Source of the DNA: Fervidifonticultor_A octavus_A
GTDB lineage: Bacteria > Sysuimicrobiota > Sysuimicrobiia > Sysuimicrobiales > Humicultoraceae
Direction: 5' to 3'
NCBI GenBank assembly: GCA_031459655.1
Contig: JAVKID010000010.1
Coordinates: forward strand, 1-44,006
DNA: 44,006 nucleotides
A program made the translations under genes and the position numbers. Shown here piece by piece: positions 41,271 to 44,006 of this stretch. Each line of letters starts with the position of its first letter. Position 1 is the first letter of the stretch. The notes under the pieces are model-generated. The model worked only from the letters and a program-made list of their open reading frames with translations. It was not told the origin of the DNA and did no database searches.

Positions 41271-42632
41271 ATGCGCCGCCGTGAACTGCCGCAACTCCTC
41301 TCCGAGGTCGTCGCCGGCTCCTCCCTGGCGGCGGGCCGCCTGATCTCCCTGCTGGAGAACGACGGCGAGCAGGCTGCCGACATCCTGCAGGGACTCCTTC
41401 CCTACGCAGGCCGAGCGCACGTGGTGGGGATTACCGGCCCGCCTGGCTCGGGCAAGAGCACGCTGGTCAACGCCGCGATCCGGGTCCTGCGGGCGCAGGG
41501 CCGGCGGGTTGGCGTGGTGGCCGTGGACCCGACCAGCCCCTTCACCGGCGGCGCGCTGCTTGGGGACCGCATCCGGATGCAGGATCACAGCACCGACCCC
41601 GACGTCTTCATCCGCTCCATGGCGACGCGCGGCAGCCTGGGCGGGCTGGCGCCGGCCGCAGGGCAGGCCGCAACGGTCCTGGCTGCCTGGGGAGCGGCGG
41701 TGGTCTTCGTCGAGACCGTCGGCACCGGGCAGGCCGAGGTGGACGTCGTGGCCGCCGCCGACACCGTCGTGGTGATCACCGCCCCCGGGCTGGGCGACAG
41801 CATCCAGACCCTCAAGGCCGGCATCATGGAGATCGGCGACATCTTCGTGGTCAACAAGGCGGACCGTCCGGAGGCGGATCGAGCGGTCACTGACCTCAAG
41901 ATGACCCTCGCCCTGGGCCCGGACGACCGGTGGCGGCCTCCGGTCCTGACCACGGTGGCCACGGCCGGCGAAGGGGTCGACGGCCTCCTGGCCGCCATCG
42001 CGGACCATCGGCGCCACCTGGAGGCCACTGACGGGCTCCGCGCCCGGAGGCGGGACCGCTGGAGGCGCGAGATCGTCCGGGCAGCCGAGGCGCGGCTACG
42101 GGCCGAGATCCAGGAGGGCGCCGCCGGCGCGCGCCTGGACGACCTGGCGGAGCGTGTGGCGTCGGGCGCGCTCGACCCCCTGACGGCGGCCGACCACCTG
42201 CTCGGCGGGCCGGGGTCGATGGTGGGGGACCACCCGGGTGTGGGGATCGACCACATCGGGGTGGCGGTGCGAAGCCTCGAATCGGCCCGGCGCTTCTACG
42301 AGGAAGTCCTGGGCGCCAAGACCGGCCCGCCGGTTTCCCTCCCCGACGAGGGGGTGGTTGCCGCTTTCGTCGTCCTCGGCCAGACGCGGATCGAACTGCT
42401 GGAACCGTCCTCGCCGGATGGGCCGGTGGCCCGGTTCCTCGGCCAGCGCGGGGAGGGTGTCCATCACATCGCCCTGGCCGTGCCCGACGTCGCCAGCGCC
42501 CTGGCGCGCGCGGAGGCGGCAGGCTATGCGCCGGTCGACCGCGCCGCGCGCCCCGGCGCGCATGGCACGCGCATCGCCTTCCTCCACCCGAAGAGCACCC
42601 ACGGGGTGCTGATCGAGCTGGTCGATCGGTAG
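41271..42632 (+). CDS. Fusion of MeaB-type G-protein chaperone and methylmalonyl-CoA epimerase
   Basis: A 453-residue two-domain protein. Residues 1-315 are MeaB (ArgK/MMAA family), the GTPase that loads and protects adenosylcobalamin on methylmalonyl-CoA mutase: Walker A GITGPPGSGKSTLVNAA at 53-69, VAVDPTSPFTGGALLGDRIR, DVFIRSMATRGSLGGL, FVETVGTGQAEVDV, and NKAD near 195. Residues 324-453 are methylmalonyl-CoA epimerase, a glyoxalase-fold metalloenzyme: GIDHIGVAVRSLESARRFYE, QTRIELLEPSSPDGPVARFL, GVHHIALAV and the closing HGVLIELVD give the His-Glu-His-Glu metal set. No stop or frame change separates the halves. It joins the epimerisation step physically to the mutase chaperone. It follows the CYTH gene by 61 bases and may have its own promoter. 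Confidence 0.93.
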   Translation: MRRRELPQLLSEVVAGSSLAAGRLISLLENDGEQAADILQGLLPYAGRAHVVGITGPPGSGKSTLVNAAIRVLRAQGRRVGVVAVDPTSPFTGGALLGDRIRMQDHSTDPDVFIRSMATRGSLGGLAPAAGQAATVLAAWGAAVVFVETVGTGQAEVDVVAAADTVVVITAPGLGDSIQTLKAGIMEIGDIFVVNKADRPEADRAVTDLKMTLALGPDDRWRPPVLTTVATAGEGVDGLLAAIADHRRHLEATDGLRARRRDRWRREIVRAAEARLRAEIQEGAAGARLDDLAERVASGALDPLTAADHLLGGPGSMVGDHPGVGIDHIGVAVRSLESARRFYEEVLGAKTGPPVSLPDEGVVAAFVVLGQTRIELLEPSSPDGPVARFLGQRGEGVHHIALAVPDVASALARAEAAGYAPVDRAARPGAHGTRIAFLHPKSTHGVLIELVDR

Positions 42633-42662
42633 CCCCCGGCCTCCTGCGCTGCGACTGGTGGC

Positions 42663-42915
42663 TCCACCCTCTCGCGGGAGGCCCGTCAGCGCCTCCAGTG
42701 GATGGACTCCTGCGAGCCCCATGGCCACAGCGCCCGGCCCACCTGCCGACGCTTGGGGATCAGCCCCGACACGTTCTGTCGCGCGGCTGAAGGCACGCGG
42801 GGTGATCCGGGAACCCCGCGTCCGCCAGCGGCGTGGCGGCTGGAGGCCGCGCTCCCATGCGCAGCGCGGGCCGAAGGGGTATCAGGTGCGGGCCCCAGGC
42901 GACTTGGGGCAGGGG
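42663..42915 (+). pseudogene. Remnant of an IS481-like integrase/transposase
   Basis: Two pieces of an HTH-plus-DDE transposase, in different frames. From 42663 to about 42783 one frame reads LSREARQRLQWMD, then HGHSARPTCRRLGISPDTFC, the helix-turn-helix start of this family. The next frame continues VARLKARGVIREPRV, RPRSHAQRGPKGYQVRAPGD, which in intact members lies about 80 codons further on, just before the catalytic core. The DDE residues are absent. So the element has lost its middle and end and cannot move. No terminal repeats or target duplication found. Confidence 0.6.
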
Positions 42916-43160
42916 GCCCCCGTCTTCTCGGTTTCGGCACTGCTCTGCGTCTCGAGCTCGGCGAGCTGCTGTCGAAGTTCGTCGGCCGTTCCTGCGCCCG
43001 TGGCACATCCTGCCTCTTTGTACGACCAGCGACCCTAGCAACGTCCCGAGGAAGGTGGCGCCGACCGAGACCGCAGTCTGGATCTGCTGCGAAACCCGCA
43101 TCACGGTCTGCAGCCGGACGAGGAACCAGGTGCCGACCTTGGCGAGGTGGTGTGATCCAG
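42915..43160 (-). pseudogene. Remnant of the C-terminus of a HerA/DUF853-like ATP-binding protein
   Basis: Three successive minus-strand frames give pieces of one C-terminus: VSQQIQTAVSVGATFLGTLL (about 43105-43045), then ARVAGRTKRQDVPRAQE (about 43040-42990), then TADELRQQLAELETQSSAE (about 42990-42925). In HerA-like ATPases the final part has a hydrophobic SVGATxLGALLG helix followed by a TxARGxxRTxKExxDVxRAEE segment and a coiled coil LxxQLxxLExxF, in this order. Two frameshifts make it non-functional. The match is from memory of the pattern only. Confidence 0.5.
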
Positions 43161-43490
43161 ATGGATCAACCCAAGCACCTGATTGAGCGGCAGCGAAACG
43201 CGCCTGCCGATCCTCCCGCACTGAGCGCGGCGGGGCCTGGAGGGAGCTGAGGACCGAGACTGGATTGCCCGCGGTGATGCCCGGGGTGTAGATGGGGTGT
43301 AGATGAAGATGGCCCGGACGCGATGCCGGGGGGCGGCTGTTCAACCCCTGTCGATGGCCCCGTTGCCATCGTGCTTGGCGCCGCACCGACCGTCCCCGAC
43401 AGGTGCCGGGCCGCACCATCACGTACTACATTCCCGGTGATGCACGGGTTTCTGCAGCCGCACAGACGGCTCGGTACAGGAATGCTCAAG
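43161..43490. other. Non-coding stretch before the AroM gene
   Basis: I see no credible gene, RNA or strong hairpin here. Open frames lack ribosome sites and have no family features. A small direct repeat GGGGTGTAGATG occurs twice around 43286-43305. It probably belongs to the decayed region upstream, plus the leader of the AroM gene. Confidence 0.5.
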
Positions 43491-43506
43491 ACCAGGAGGG
43501 CTCGGC

Positions 43507-44006
43507 GTGAACACCATCGCGATGATCACCGTGGGACAGGCGCCTCGCGACGACCTGGTGCCGCACATGGAAGAGGTCTTCAGCCGTAACGTGACCATCT
43601 GGCAGGCGGGGGTGCTCGACGGGCTCTCGCGGGAGGCCATGGCCGACCTCGCGCCCGACTCCGGTGAGGTGGGCATCGTCGCCCGGTTGCTGGAGGGCAC
43701 GTATGTCCTGCTGTCCCACAGAAAAATCCTGCCGAGGGTGCAGATGCTGGTCGATCAGGCGGTGGCCAGGGGTGCCGACCTTATCGTCATCCTCTGCGGC
43801 GCCGACTGGTCGGCGCTGCGCTCGCCCACGCTGATCGTCAACCCGGGCACGCTTTTCCCGGCCGTCGTTTCGGCCCTGGCCTCTGGATGGAGGCTAGGGG
43901 TCATCAAACCCTCGCCGGGCCAGATCGAGCAGGCCCTCAGGCAGTTTGCCGAGCGCGGCATCCAGGCTGTGGGCACGGCGGCCTCACCGTATACGGGCGA
44001 GCAGCG
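43507..44006 (+). CDS. AroM family protein, 5' part (runs off the window)
   Basis: GTG 43507, six bases after AGGAGGG. The N-terminus TIAMITVGQAPRDDLVPHME, then QAGVLDGLSREAMADLAPD, a beta strand YVLLSHRKILPRVQMLVDQA and DLIVILCGADW match AroM. E. coli aroM lies next to aroL, but its function is unknown; in other bacteria relatives belong to the Asp/Glu racemase-like superfamily and are often found with dipeptidase or transporter genes, so an amino-acid or hydantoin-related role is possible. The Cys in ILCGADW sits where racemase-like proteins keep a catalytic Cys. 166 codons are visible, with no stop before the end. Confidence 0.85.
   Translation, partial: MNTIAMITVGQAPRDDLVPHMEEVFSRNVTIWQAGVLDGLSREAMADLAPDSGEVGIVARLLEGTYVLLSHRKILPRVQMLVDQAVARGADLIVILCGADWSALRSPTLIVNPGTLFPAVVSALASGWRLGVIKPSPGQIEQALRQFAERGIQAVGTAASPYTGEQ

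Noticed and set aside
42658..43250. Plus-strand open frames of 126 and 182 codons
   Set aside because: They cross the transposase and ATPase remnants in changing frames; only parts match known families, so they are not intact genes.

Overview
The window is GC-rich (around 70% by eye) bacterial chromosome. Coding density is high, with many GTG starts and many 1-17 base overlaps between neighbouring genes. The contents are a 14-gene complex I locus, GerMN and Hfq/LSm-like proteins, a SAM-I riboswitch with a Rho-independent terminator, and a cobalamin-dependent methylmalonyl pathway. Together they suggest a member of the Terrabacteria side of the tree (Armatimonadota/Sysuimicrobiota, Chloroflexota or deep Actinomycetota-like), but I cannot fix a phylum. 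A run of 10 N inside iscS, a nonsense codon in the first gene and a large internal deletion in panB suggest a draft or metagenome assembly, so some lesions may be artefacts.

Layout. 1-8.1 kb is a mixed accessory stretch: an oligopeptide-type solute-binding protein, a small secreted protein, a cupredoxin, an FAH-family hydrolase, a double-domain ThyX-like protein, a Nudix CoA pyrophosphatase and two PQQ-type sugar dehydrogenases. 8.2-23.7 kb carries a cysteine desulfurase followed by nuoABCDEFGHIJKLMN and a DUF3054 membrane protein, all on the plus strand; a 35-bp tandem repeat carrying GTGA stop/start overlaps sits at the nuoG/nuoH junction. 23.8-26 kb holds lgt, a peptide deformylase and a gutted panB.

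26-30.8 kb is a methionine-flavoured block and the most interesting part. It has a short MetE-like ('core') methionine synthase, an unrecognised protein, then a promoter, SAM-I riboswitch and terminator in front of homoserine kinase, a threonine-synthase-family PLP enzyme and a MoaD/ThiS-like sulfur carrier ending in GG. The simplest reading is a SAM-repressed route from homoserine through O-phosphohomoserine to homocysteine, using a protein thiocarboxylate as sulfur donor; the core MetE could then methylate the product.

30.8-42.6 kb runs from NAD-dependent DNA ligase and a GerMN protein to a protein with a C-terminal Hfq-like domain. It continues with a propionyl-CoA to succinyl-CoA module: carboxyltransferase, biotin carboxylase, biotin carrier, methylmalonyl-CoA mutase catalytic subunit, and a MeaB chaperone fused to methylmalonyl-CoA epimerase. 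A GNAT and a CYTH protein are interleaved, and no B12-binding mutase subunit is visible. 42.6-43.5 kb is a graveyard holding fragments of an IS481-like transposase and of a HerA-like ATPase. The window ends inside an AroM-family gene. I saw no tRNA, rRNA or CRISPR.
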